Source: Chinchilla lanigera
Lineage: Eukaryota > Chordata > Mammalia > Rodentia > Chinchillidae
Direction of reading: 5' to 3'
NCBI RefSeq assembly: GCF_000276665.1
Contig: NW_004955416.1
Coordinates: forward strand, 400,740 to 464,739
Length of the DNA stretch: 64,000 nt
Shown here: positions 49,420 to 58,729 of the stretch, one piece after another
Layout of the letters: the number at the start of each line of letters is the position of its first letter
Numbering within the stretch: the stretch's first letter is position 1
Made by a program: the position numbers and the translations under genes
The notes under the pieces: generated by a model
What the model was told of the DNA's origin: nothing
The model's input: the letters and a program-made list of their open reading frames with translations, nothing else
The model's database searches: none

Positions 49420-49515
49420 GGGGCTGGGGATTTAGCTCAGCGGCACAGCGCCTGCCTGGCAAGTGCAAGTTCGTGAGTTCAATTCCTGATACGGGAAAAA
49501 AGCCAAAAAAAAAAA
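49420..49515 (+). mobile_element. Young ID SINE (first of three at one site)
   Basis: 'ggggatttagctcagcggca' start and a long A tail. Flanks read AATTGTTTTATGG on the left and AATTGATTTATGG on the right. Confidence 0.9.
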
Positions 49516-49529
49516 AAAAATTGATTTAT

Positions 49530-49625
49530 GGGCCAGGGATATAGCTCAGTGGCATAAGCACCTGCCTGGCAAGCACAAGGTCCTGAGTTTGATTCCCGGT
49601 ACCAAAACAAGTAAATAAATAAAAA
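49530..49625 (+). mobile_element. Young ID SINE (second of three at one site)
   Basis: 'gggatatagctcagtggcat' to '(taaa)n'. Flanks read AATTGATTTATGG on the left and AATTGATTTACA on the right. Confidence 0.9.
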
Positions 49626-49636
49626 TTGATTTACAT

Positions 49637-49804
49637 AAACTGGGTGTGGTGGTACATGCCTATAATCCCAGCACTCAGAGAAGCTGAGGCAGGAAGATCA
49701 TTGCAAGTTTGATACCAGCATGGGCTACAAAGGAGCTCAAGGCCAGACTGAATTGCACAGCCACAGTGAGACCCTGTTTCAAAAAGACAAAAAAAAAAAA
49801 AAAA
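49637..49804 (+). mobile_element. Full-length B1 SINE (third of three at one site)
   Basis: 'ctgggtgtggtggtacatgc' to a long A tail. The flanks TTTACATAAA and CTTACATATAAA resemble a target duplication. Confidence 0.88.
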
Positions 49805-50045
49805 GACTTACATATAAAAAAGTAGTTAAAGCGATGATTCTCATTACTTGGTTGTCATACTTTTTCACCCACCATCTCTTCTACTTAACAGATAGCCAGT
49901 GTGTTAAGAACTTAATAGATAGTCAATGGGTTTGAGCAGCATTATGACCCTAAGACATGCTGACAAGCAGAATAGTGAGACAAAGGGAAAGACTGAAATT
50001 ACCCCTAAAGATGCCACTTTAAGTAACCATAAAAATCCAGATAGG

Positions 50046-50173
50046 AGCTGGGCGTGGTGGTGCACACCTGTAATCCCAGCACTTGTGGGGCTGAAGCAGG
50101 AAGATTGTTTCAAGTTCGAGGCCAGCCTGAACTGTGTAGACAGACCCTATTTCAGAAAGAGAAAAAAAAAAAA
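50046..50173 (+). mobile_element. B1 SINE with target-site duplication
   Basis: 'gctgggcgtggtggtgcaca' to the A tail. AAAATCCAGATAGG is present on both sides. Confidence 0.9.
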
Positions 50174-50399
50174 TCCAGATAGGGAGGACTACTGTTTTTC
50201 AGCTGATTCAAATTGTAAGAGTTCAAAATAATTCTATTACACATTTTAGTCATTTTAGCTTGTTTCTTTATTTTGAAAAAGTTTTATATTTTTCTGATTT
50301 AGAAAACTTTGCAAAAAGTCAGAAACCTTACGCTTAAAAAATAAATGTTGCCTATAAACCCCAGAGTTAACCTCAGTTGGTATAATCCAATATTAATAA

Positions 50400-51200
50400 A
50401 AATTCCTAAAGTGTGGGTTTTGTGTCTGTTCTTATCCTTGTTCACCCCCTTGTGGCCATGATATGAAGCTAGGATGCAAGCGGCAATCGGGGATGAAAGA
50501 GAAAAGTGATCTTGATTGATGAACTGATCACTTCTCACTTTGACGCCGTTCACCGTGATCAAGGTAAATAAGCCTGCCTAAAATCTGTATGTAGCAGGGT
50601 CTTGGTCGAAAACAGAACACTTGAAAGGTATTATTGTAAATTATACCAGTTGAATGAGGTGTCCTACTGATGCTGCCCACTGGCTAAGCCTTAACTGGAA
50701 GCCGGAAGGGAAGGGAATTGAGTTTTTTCAGTCCTTAGATGGTCGGTCTTCCAGGGTCAAAGCAAGGTGATGAACAGAAAGTATATCTGGCTGGATAAAC
50801 ACAGTTAGTTTCTTTATAAGACATGAGTCCAAGGGCACTATAGAACACCCCTCTTACATAACGTGGAGCTGGATATCTGTGTGCTTCCTGTGGTCCACCT
50901 GGAAAACAGCAGAGATAACAGATAACATTACCTGTCCTTTTCTATTCCAGCCAATGCCTAAAGAGGTGTAAGCTTGCATTTGAGGGATTCGAGGCATTGA
51001 TACTCTGGTACAAGTAACAGAGATAAGGGAAGCAGACATGAGTGTACAGAGAACCCCGCCGGTGTTCGCCGCTGGCCCTCTTTCACCCTTTGTCCCCCAG
51101 AAGAAGCTGACCTTCTGGCTCCCGGCTGAGGTATCAGGACCAACAATGATTACCCATTAGTCAACCTGAGTATGTGCCTAAGATACCGGAAAAGAAGGCT
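50400..51200. other. Unassigned segment, low repeat content, scattered CpG
   Basis: About 800 bp without a recognised element. It has a short inverted repeat (AAGTGATC...GATCACTT at about 50504-50533) and a CpG-bearing patch near 51054-51075. No coding match is seen on either strand. Confidence 0.3.
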
Positions 51201-51607
51201 CACCAAAAATATATATGAAGAAAGAAACCAGGAATGAAGTTATTTTTTAGTATATTTGTAATTTTTTATCACCTTGGAAAATAAATTTTTATTCAATGGT
51301 TTAGAATAAGTAATGCTTATTCTTACCATAATTGGGTACAAAACAAGACTGAAACTGTCTCAGGGCTCAACTCAGCATATCCTGGAGAACGAACATAATG
51401 AGCAGAGCCTTGTTTAAAAATTGGCAGTTTGAGGCATTTACCTTTGGCTGAACACATGGCTTTTCAGTTGTTTTCCATTAATCCTATAACACAACTTGGG
51501 TTTTATTCACTGGATGGCAGAGGATGAGTAAAAAGCCCAGAGGGAAGTTTACTGTATGGATCAGGCATTATACACAGACGAAGGTCGGGGAGGACAGGTC
51601 AATGATG

Positions 51608-52398
51608 TTATATGACTTTGCTAGGGCTGCCATAAGAAAACATCATGGATTGGGTTGCTTAAACAATGAAGATTCGTGTTCTCCTGTTCTGGAAGGTGGG
51701 CGTCCTAGATGAAGCTGTTAGTTACCAGGGTTGACTTCTGCTGAGGCCTTTCTCCTTTGTTTGCAGATGGCCTTTTCTCTGTGTGCCCATTCTCTTTTCA
51801 TAAAGGAACCAATCTGTTATGGCTTGTGTCTAGATATTGCCCCCAAAGCCTCGAGAGCTCATCATGGGTGGGACTTCTGGGAGTTGGCTGGACCGAGGGT
51901 GTGTGATACTGGATTAGGGTGTGTGATACTGGGATTAAAGGTGGTGTGGATAATCAAAACTCCAGTCTGGGTGTGGTTGGCACCAATCAATAGAGTTATA
52001 CACTGGAAGGAGTATAAAGGAAGGTTGTGTCCTGGAAGGACATAAAGAAGGCAGGCTTGCTGCTGCTGCTTGAAGCTTTGCTGCCTTCTCCCTGCCACAC
52101 TAAGAAATGTTTCTCCTATGTGATAACCCTCTGCCATGCCACCCTGCCATAGAGCCAGCTGACTACAGACGGAAACCTCTACAAACTGTGAGCTAAATAA
52201 ATCTGTGGGTGTCAGGTATTTTATCCCAGCAACAAAAATGTAAGACACAGTCCTATTAGATAACTGCTTCATCCTTATGACCACATTTAAATTTAACTAA
52301 TTTCTTTAAAGACCCTATATCTATATACAGTCCCATTGGGTTTTATAGCTTCAGCATATGAATTTTGGCTGAATACAGTTCAGTCCATAAAAGATGTA
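51608..52398 (-). mobile_element. MLT1-type LTR, antisense, split by a younger LTR
   Basis: The left part (51608-51814) has 'gctagggctgccataagaaa' and 'tgcagatggccttttctctg'. The right part (52248-52398) has 'ttatgaccacatttaaattt' and 'cagcatatgaattttggctg'. Together they give the antisense MLT1 order. Confidence 0.8.
51815..52247 (+). mobile_element. MaLR-type LTR, sense, inserted into the MLT1 LTR
   Basis: TG...CA-bounded 433-bp LTR. The 5-bp flanks CAATC (51810-51814) and CAGTC (52248-52252) differ at one base. It contains a local repeat, 'gtgtgtgatactgg' twice at 51898-51930. Confidence 0.85.
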
Positions 52399-52470
52399 CT
52401 ATTTCATGGGATACTTAAAAAACACATGAGATCAAAACTGTCTTCAACTCCCCACTCGTCTTTTTTTCTT

Positions 52471-52728
52471 TTTTTTGTTGGCAGTGGGGGTGGAAACCGA
52501 GGACTTGCATGACAGGCAAACATCCTCCTATGAGCTACATCATGCCCTTTTTAAGTAATTTGTATTTTTTTGCTGGGGATTGAAACCAGGGGCACTCTAC
52601 CATGGAGATATATTCCCCCCACTTTTTAAAAGTTTGAGAGAAGGTCTTGTTAAGTTTCTCAGGCTCACCTCAAAATTGCCATCCTCCTGTCTTGGCCTCC
52701 CCAGTAGCTGGGATTATAGGTATGTGTT
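52471..52728 (-). mobile_element. ID-type SINE and ID-B1 dimer, antisense
   Basis: ID-like part at 52471-52550 ('ggaaaccgaggacttgcatg'), then an ID-B1 dimer at 52566-52728 ('gctggggattgaaaccaggg' then 'ggcctccccagtagctggga'). Confidence 0.75.
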
Positions 52729-52805
52729 GTAGGAAGCAGACAATTACCTAGTTTTCACTCTGGACTATAACCATAAAGACAGATTCTTATTTTTCCCAGA
52801 TTATG

Positions 52806-52931
52806 TTTTGTTTTTTGTTTTGTGGACAAAGTCTCACTATGTATTTCAGCCTGGCCTTGAATTTACGGCAATCCTCCTGCCTCAGCCTCCTGAATGCTCA
52901 GGTTACAGGCATAAGCCATCATACTTGACCA
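52806..52931 (-). mobile_element. B1 SINE, antisense
   Basis: 'acaaagtctcactatgtatt' and 'aggttacaggcataagccat' identify it. Confidence 0.8.
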
Positions 52932-53261
52932 TTACAAATTCTTTTGATAATTTTATAACTATTAGAAAAAGGTTGAGGAAAATTAGATAGTAGAACTGAA
53001 AATGCAAAGCAGTGGAGAAAACATATTTATATCAGAAAGATATAATTTCCCCTACAGTAAAGAGTTCCTCCGTATCAGTAAGAGCATCAATTCAACAGAA
53101 AATGGACAAAAATGCAAATCACACAAGTACCAAAATGGAAACTAAATGACTCTTAAGTGTTTTTAAAATTTATTGTTACTAGCACGTTTGCAGTATATTC
53201 ATTGTGGGGATTTGATACACATATATAACACATCTTAATTCTTTTTTACTTCCTTTTCTAC

Positions 53262-53367
53262 TTCATCTTCTCTTTCTCCTTCTCCTTCTCTTTCTCCTTT
53301 TCCTCCTCCTCCTCCTTCTCCTTCTCCGTCTTCATCTTCTCCTTCTTCTTCTTCTTCTTCTCCTCTT
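53262..53367 (+). repeat. Pyrimidine tract (TTCTCC)n/(CTT)n
   Basis: About 100 nt of nearly pure pyrimidine built from TCC and TTC units. Confidence 0.93.
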
Positions 53368-53682
53368 TTTTGTCTTTTTGAGACAGGGTCTCGCTACACA
53401 GTTCAGGCTGGCCTTGAGCTCACTTTGTAGCCCAGGCTGGTCTCGAATTCACAACAATCCTCCTGCCTCAGCCTCCCAAGTGCTGGGATTACAGGCATAT
53501 GCCACCATGCCCAGCTATCTATTTACTTTTTGTTTTGTTTTTAAGACAGGGTCTTGCTATGTGGTTTAGGCTGGCCTTGAGCTCACTTGGTAGCCCAGAC
53601 TGGTCTCGAACTTGCAAGGATCCTCCTGCCTCAGCCTCCCAAGTGCTGGGATTACAGGAGTGCACCACCACACGTGGCTTTT
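53368..53682 (-). mobile_element. Two antisense full-length B1 SINEs in tandem
   Basis: Copies at 53368-53517 and 53527-53682. Both have two internal units and close similarity to each other. Confidence 0.88.
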
Positions 53683-53930
53683 ACCTCATTACAGTAAGAA
53701 AAATACACATCAAAATTGAGACATTATTTTTATCCTACACACTTGACAAAGGTAACATGTGATAGCCACTGTTGTTGACGAGGATATAGATGAACATTGC
53801 TGCTGAGAACAAAAGTTGGAGCAACTTCTGCAGAAGCAGATTTTGCAACAGCTATGAAAGTTACGTAAGCGGATACTCTTTGATCCAGCAACTCTAATAA
53901 TTATTTTACCAGTTCTAATTATGTTACATA

Positions 53931-54616
53931 CAGTAGTCCCTCCTTATCTGTGGCTTCACCTTCCACGGTTTTGATTATCTGTGGTCAACTGTGACTCAAA
54001 AAATGTTAAATGAAAAATTCCAGAAATAATTCATAATTAAAAATTGTGTGCCACTTTCTCCATATTGTACTGTCCTGCTCCATCCTACTGGGATGTGAAC
54101 CGTCCCTTTTCCCAGGGTATTCACCCTGTATAAACTACCTGTGCATTAGTCACTCCAAAGCCCCTTGGTTATCAGACCCATTGTTGCCGTATTGCAGTGC
54201 TAGTGTTGGAGTAGCCCTTACCTCACTTACTCACGGCCTCAAAGCACAAAAGTAGTGATGCTGGCAACTCAGATAAACCAGAAAACCTGTACAGTGTTTT
54301 CTTTAAGGGTCACCTCCCATCATCACAAGATGAGTACAATGCAGTGAGATACTAAGAGGGAGGGAGAGGATACATTCCAGTAACTTTTATTACAGTATAG
54401 GTATATTTTTCCATTTTATCATGATCATTAACTTCTTTTTTTAAAGAAGAAAGGTTTATTTTGGCTCACATGTTGTTAATCTCTTCCTGTGGTTAATTTA
54501 TAAACTTTTTTTATAGGTATGCATATGTAAAAAGTAGTCTATTTGGGGGCAGTGATATCTGCGGCTACAGGCATTCACTTGGAAAGCATATTCTCATAAG
54601 GAGGAAAAGAATACTG
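53931..54616 (+). mobile_element. Tigger1/MER2-like pogo DNA transposon, internally deleted
   Basis: The left end 'cagtagtccctccttatctg' and the degraded inverted right end near 54590-54616 are flanked by TA on both sides (53929-53930, 54617-54618). The sequence includes 'aaagcacaaaagtagtgatg', the start of the old transposase gene, then jumps to the 3' noncoding end. A ~28-bp MaLR-like piece lies at about 54442-54469. No functional transposase. Confidence 0.8.
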
Positions 54617-54861
54617 TACATACAACTGCGGAAATCACAGGGAAAAAAAGGCTTTCAGGACGCAATCTTAATGTCCTCAACTGAGAATCAGTACATCTAT
54701 ATACTGTGACACTTCAAAGACGTAGAAAGAAATGAAGAGGCTTATGTACTGATCAAGGATGCTTTCCAAGTTCTGTAAGAAGAGCAAAGCACGGAGTTAT
54801 ATTTGTTGTATGCACATAAAAGGTATGTGAGCAACATAGTATATATTTTACCTGTGTGTAA

Positions 54862-55275
54862 CCATGTCTTAGTTACTCTTCTTATTGCTGAAGACAAAAT
54901 ACCGAGCACTCAAAGTCAAAGGGAAAAGGCTTCTTCGGCTCATAGTTTGTAGAGGTTTTAGTTTATAAATGACTGGCTCCAAGGCAGGGTGGCCCGGCAG
55001 AGGACCGTCACAGAGAACAAGACAGCAAAAGCAAGCAAGCAAGGGGGAGACAAGACTCTTTCTGTCCCTTACATTGTATGCAGGATACCTTAGGGAGGGG
55101 TAGCACTTATACCTTTAATCTCAGCCAGAACTATGGCAAGCCAATCAGTGGACTGATTTACTAATCACACACCCTTAATCGCTACATTACACACTCTAGA
55201 TCCAGCCACCTCTGAAAAAGCCCTGTGACCACCTGAGGCTTTGCGAGGCCATCAAGACACAAACCGTAACACATC
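54862..55275 (-). mobile_element. MaLR-type LTR, antisense
   Basis: 'ctgaagacaaaataccgagc', 'tcagtggactgatttactaa' and 'agccacctctgaaaaagccc' identify it. Confidence 0.7.
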
Positions 55276-55642
55276 ATGTGGTACATTACAACATGTGTTA
55301 CAGTGTTTATATTCTATATTAAATAATGTATCAATTCAAATTATGCTACTTACATATTAATATTTATTATGACAAATAAATATATATTTCTGCCTCTGTG
55401 CACTTGGTAGCAGACATATATTTTAATGTATGAATTTTCTTGTAGATGATTAACTGTCTGTAGGAGCACACTCAGGAAAATGGCAATACTAATTGTCTCC
55501 TGAGGACTAGGTAATGGAGTGGCACAAGTGTTTCCACCAAACTCATACCTTTTGAATACTGTACCATGTGACAAAGTCCTTCAGGAAGAGCACCAGGAAC
55601 ACACCTGTGGTCACACAGATCGTCTCTCTGGGTTGAGTATTT

Positions 55643-55736
55643 GTTTTTTTTGGTTTTTTCTCCGGTACCAGGAACCGAACTCACGACCTTGCGCTTGCCA
55701 GGCAGGCACTTTGCCGCTGAGCTAAATCCCCAGCCC
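55643..55736 (-). mobile_element. Young ID SINE, antisense, with 15-bp target duplication
   Basis: 'ctccggtaccaggaaccgaa' body. CTGGGTTGAGTATTT is exact at 55628-55642 and 55737-55751. Confidence 0.95.
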
Positions 55737-55751
55737 CTGGGTTGAGTATTT

Positions 55752-56005
55752 TAGCAATCTGTTCCAAGAGGTATGAGGAACAAAGTAGGGCTGGGGAAGT
55801 CATTAGTAAGAAAGTATTAATGACTGAAAAGAAAAAGGTTGTTAGTTTGAGAACACGGGGAGGAATTTTGGAGGGAAATACAACCCACCAGGTCATACCC
55901 CAAGCAACCCACCTCTTCCGGCCAGGCCCACCTTCCACAGGCCCTACCTGTGAGTCCATGAGGCTCTTGGGGGACATCCCATATCTAAACCAGAACAAAA
56001 AATAA
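55752..56005 (-). mobile_element. MaLR-type LTR, antisense, truncated
   Basis: 'gagtccatgaggctcttggg' and 'ccaccttccacaggccctac' are the reverse of the sense copy at 57.7 kb. Confidence 0.65.
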
Positions 56006-56124
56006 GGAATTTAAGAGCCAAAAATAAAAAGCAATCCATAACAATACCCACACAGGTATGGTATAGCCTTGGGAAAAATATTGTTTCTAATGGCCTTCCC
56101 AGTGGCCTTGTATTTATTTATTTA

Positions 56125-56398
56125 TTTTAAAGAGGTTTATTTAGCTCAGTTTTGGAGCTTTAAAGGCCAAATGGTATCCGCAGACCATGTGACAGAGGGC
56201 TGATCTTTGGCTGTTTTATCTCACAGCAGAGCAGAGGGCAATGCCAGGAGTGTCAGAGCCGGAGATCACATCTCCAGCCCAGAAGCACTGAGAAGTGGGT
56301 GGGGCTACGCTTGCTCCTTTTATAACAACACTAGTGAGAATTACCAAGGGGTTGTGTGAGAACTATCTCACGTTCCCAGTGACCTAGGCACCACTTCT
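56125..56398 (-). mobile_element. MaLR-type LTR, antisense, diverged
   Basis: 'aaagaggtttatttagctca' and 'gagaattaccaaggggttgt' identify it. Confidence 0.6.
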
Positions 56399-56447
56399 TT
56401 AATGCACGCGCCCCCGCCCCCCGGGTTGTGCCACCCTGGGGGCCAGG

Positions 56448-56602
56448 TTTCTTTTTTCTTTTTTGAGACAGGGTCTCGCTATGTAGTTCAGGCTGGTCTT
56501 GAACTCACTATGCTGCCCAGGCTGGCCTCGAACTTGTGGCGATCTTCCTGCCTCAGCCTCCCAAGTGCTCGGATTACAGGCATGTGCCACCCCGCCCAGC
56601 AG
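56448..56602 (-). mobile_element. B1 SINE, antisense, full length
   Basis: 'gagacagggtctcgctatgt' to 'gccaccccgcccagcag', with both internal units. Confidence 0.9.
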
Positions 56603-57043
56603 CCCTGTATTTATTAGGTACATCACAGACCAAACACAATCAGACCTGATCTTTAGTTTCAGTCCTGACTTTTACTTTCTCACCCTTGAATATTTTACTG
56701 GCTCAAAAACTACACAGATGTTAAAGCTGGCAAGATGAAAATAAACCTTTTCCCACACACTTCCCAAACCTAGATTATCAGTTTCCTTGCAAATAAAAGA
56801 TTTATCTGGCAAACAAAAAGTCAATTTTTTTCTTCTAAGCAGCCCTGTTCCTTCCAAAAGTCAATTTTTTTTTAAACTGAGAAAAGGTTTTTATTTTTTT
56901 AATTTCATTTTAAAGAGTAGTAAATGAGAAAAAAAAAATAGCAGCATACCAGCATCATAAACATAAACAAACCAAAGCAAGAACATTTAAAGTGATACAG
57001 GGTTTCAAGACAAAATGATACAAATTAACAGTGGTTGTTATAT

Positions 57044-57317
57044 NNNNNNNNNNNNNNNNNNNNNNNNNNNNNNNNNNNNNNNNNNNNNNNNNNNNNNNNN
57101 NNNNNNNNNNNNNNNNNNNNNNNNNNNNNNNNNNNNNNNNNNNNNNNNNNNNNNNNNNNNNNNNNNNNNNNNNNNNNNNNNNNNNNNNNNNNNNNNNNNN
57201 NNNNNNNNNNNNNNNNNNNNNNNNNNNNNNNNNNNNNNNNNNNNNNNNNNNNNNNNNNNNNNNNNNNNNNNNNNNNNNNNNNNNNNNNNNNNNNNNNNNN
57301 NNNNNNNNNNNNNNNNN
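57044..57317. other. Assembly gap (274 N)
   Basis: The run of N lies in intergenic DNA about 1.4 kb upstream of the EMC7 island. Confidence 0.99.
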
Positions 57318-57599
57318 CTGAGAGTGCACAGGGCAAAAGCATGCACTGCCCTCAATAATCTTCAATGGGAATGTGTGGTAGAGCAATATTTAGGGCAAGC
57401 AAAAACTGTGGGCAAGTCACTTCCCTTTCAATCAAGAAACTGAAAGGATTGGAGTAGCTGATGGGCTTGCTGAAGTGTCAGCTACAGCTTCAGCAACCAA
57501 AACTGACTGCGTCCCTCTCCAATGCTGTTACGCTTATTGTAAAGCATTCACAACAGGATGAAGGCTGCAAAACAAAGGGAAGAATCATGAGGAAGACAC

Positions 57600-58008
57600 C
57601 AGGAGGCTTGTAAACATGGAGTCGATGGGCTGTTGCACAGCAGGACTTACACAGCACTCAAAACACCCCGGAATGTGAACCTTAGGTATTGCCGTGATCC
57701 AGACTTGGGGTGTCCCCCAGAGTCTTGTGGACTCCCAGGCGGGGCTTGTGGAAAGCGGGTCCCGGCTGGGAGGTGGGTCCCCAGGGTACGACCAGTGCAC
57801 TGTGTCTCCCTCCCCAGCTCGTCCTCTTGCTCTCTGCGTCCTGGCTGCCATGACTTGGGCAGCCTTCGCCCCAGACCCTTCAGGTTCATCTTCTCGCCGT
57901 GGAGCTGGTGACTCTGGACTAAGAAAATGAGCCAAAATAACCCTCTCCTCTTTTAAGTAGCACGAGTCTGGTACGCTGTCTCAGTGGGGGGAAAGTGACC
58001 AAGACAGG
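57600..58008 (+). mobile_element. MaLR-type LTR, sense
   Basis: 'gacttggggtgtcccccaga', 'cctggctgccatgacttggg' and 'aaaataaccctctcctcttt' (the LTR polyadenylation region) identify it. It lies 1 kb upstream of EMC7 exon 1. Confidence 0.7.
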
Positions 58009-58534
58009 CACCCTGCCCCTTTCACCACAGGCTCCAGCACAGAGATAAATGACCTTGTACCTGAGACTCACCATGCTATCATGAAGTTACAGGACGCTGG
58101 TTTTATGCACATTTTTACTACGTACATACATCCTTTTCTTTGCCTTCCATAGGTTACGTAGCCCATCATGCAGCACCTATTCTTTCTCAATTCTAAAATG
58201 TGTCCTACAAAGGCATCTTTTCTGCTTTCCCATTTAAGCTCCCTGTGCATATTTTGAAATGCCAATTCAGAATTATCGTACCTTATGTCTCCCACATTGC
58301 AACTCCTAAGGCCTCACCTTTTACTTTTGCAGTTCATGAGTTTGAGCTGATTGACAACAACGCAGTCAGCTGTCTTTCACCAAAGGCAACCTGGTTAGCA
58401 GTACGTATTTTTCCAGCCACTTTCTATGCAGAGACAGCATCTCACAAACGCGGGTCTTGCCTACATGCTGGGGAGTCTCTCTGGAGGTCCCCTCCTCTCT
58501 TCCAGGTGTTTGCAATGAACTACATACCCAGTCT

Positions 58535-58640
58535 TTTTTATTTTTTATTTTATTTTGAAACCGGATCTCCCTAAGTCACTGAGTTGCCGAGGCTGGGATC
58601 GAAGCGCCGGGATCACAGGAGTGCGGCACGACGCCGAGCT
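58535..58640 (-). mobile_element. B1-type SINE, antisense, at the edge of the EMC7 CpG island
   Basis: T-rich start, 'gaaaccggatctccctaagt' and 'gcgccgggatcacaggagtg'. It keeps about nine CpGs in 85 bp. Confidence 0.8.
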
Positions 58641-58729
58641 AGGGCAGTGTTTAAGACATTCTTTTGAGGACCTGTTTTTCCTGGAAGCCGCGTCTCCTTT
58701 GCAGACACTACTTCAGGTCCTCGACCCGC

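Larger units (their letters stand above)
52975..53930 (+). mobile_element. L1 3' region, sense, with SINEs and a simple repeat inside
   Basis: L1-like parts are 52975-53160 ('attcaacagaaaatggacaa') and 53690-53930 ('gttgttgacgaggatataga', 'ctctttgatccagcaactct'). Between them are a pyrimidine tract and two antisense B1s. Confidence 0.6.
32421..58540. other. Intergenic interval between KATNBL1 and EMC7
   Basis: No open frame here matches a protein family I recognise except repeats. Outside the elements listed separately, the stretches 33360-35180, 37030-37870, 39240-39750, 39840-40820, 41310-42255, 46870-48010, 48840-49410 and 57320-57600 hold nothing I can assign. Confidence 0.7.

Noticed and set aside
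49420..49515. tRNA gene, from box A and box B motifs
   Set aside because: The sequence is an ID SINE with an A tail and target duplication; no cloverleaf with a proper anticodon stem is supported.
50299..50562. Minus-strand frame that faintly suggested a retroviral pol fragment
   Set aside because: No conserved motif could be pointed to; the likeness was too weak to report.
51862..52284. 140-codon minus-strand open frame
   Set aside because: It lies wholly within the antisense of a sense-oriented MaLR LTR.
57015..57443. Open frames across 57044-57317
   Set aside because: They consist of N and cannot support a call.
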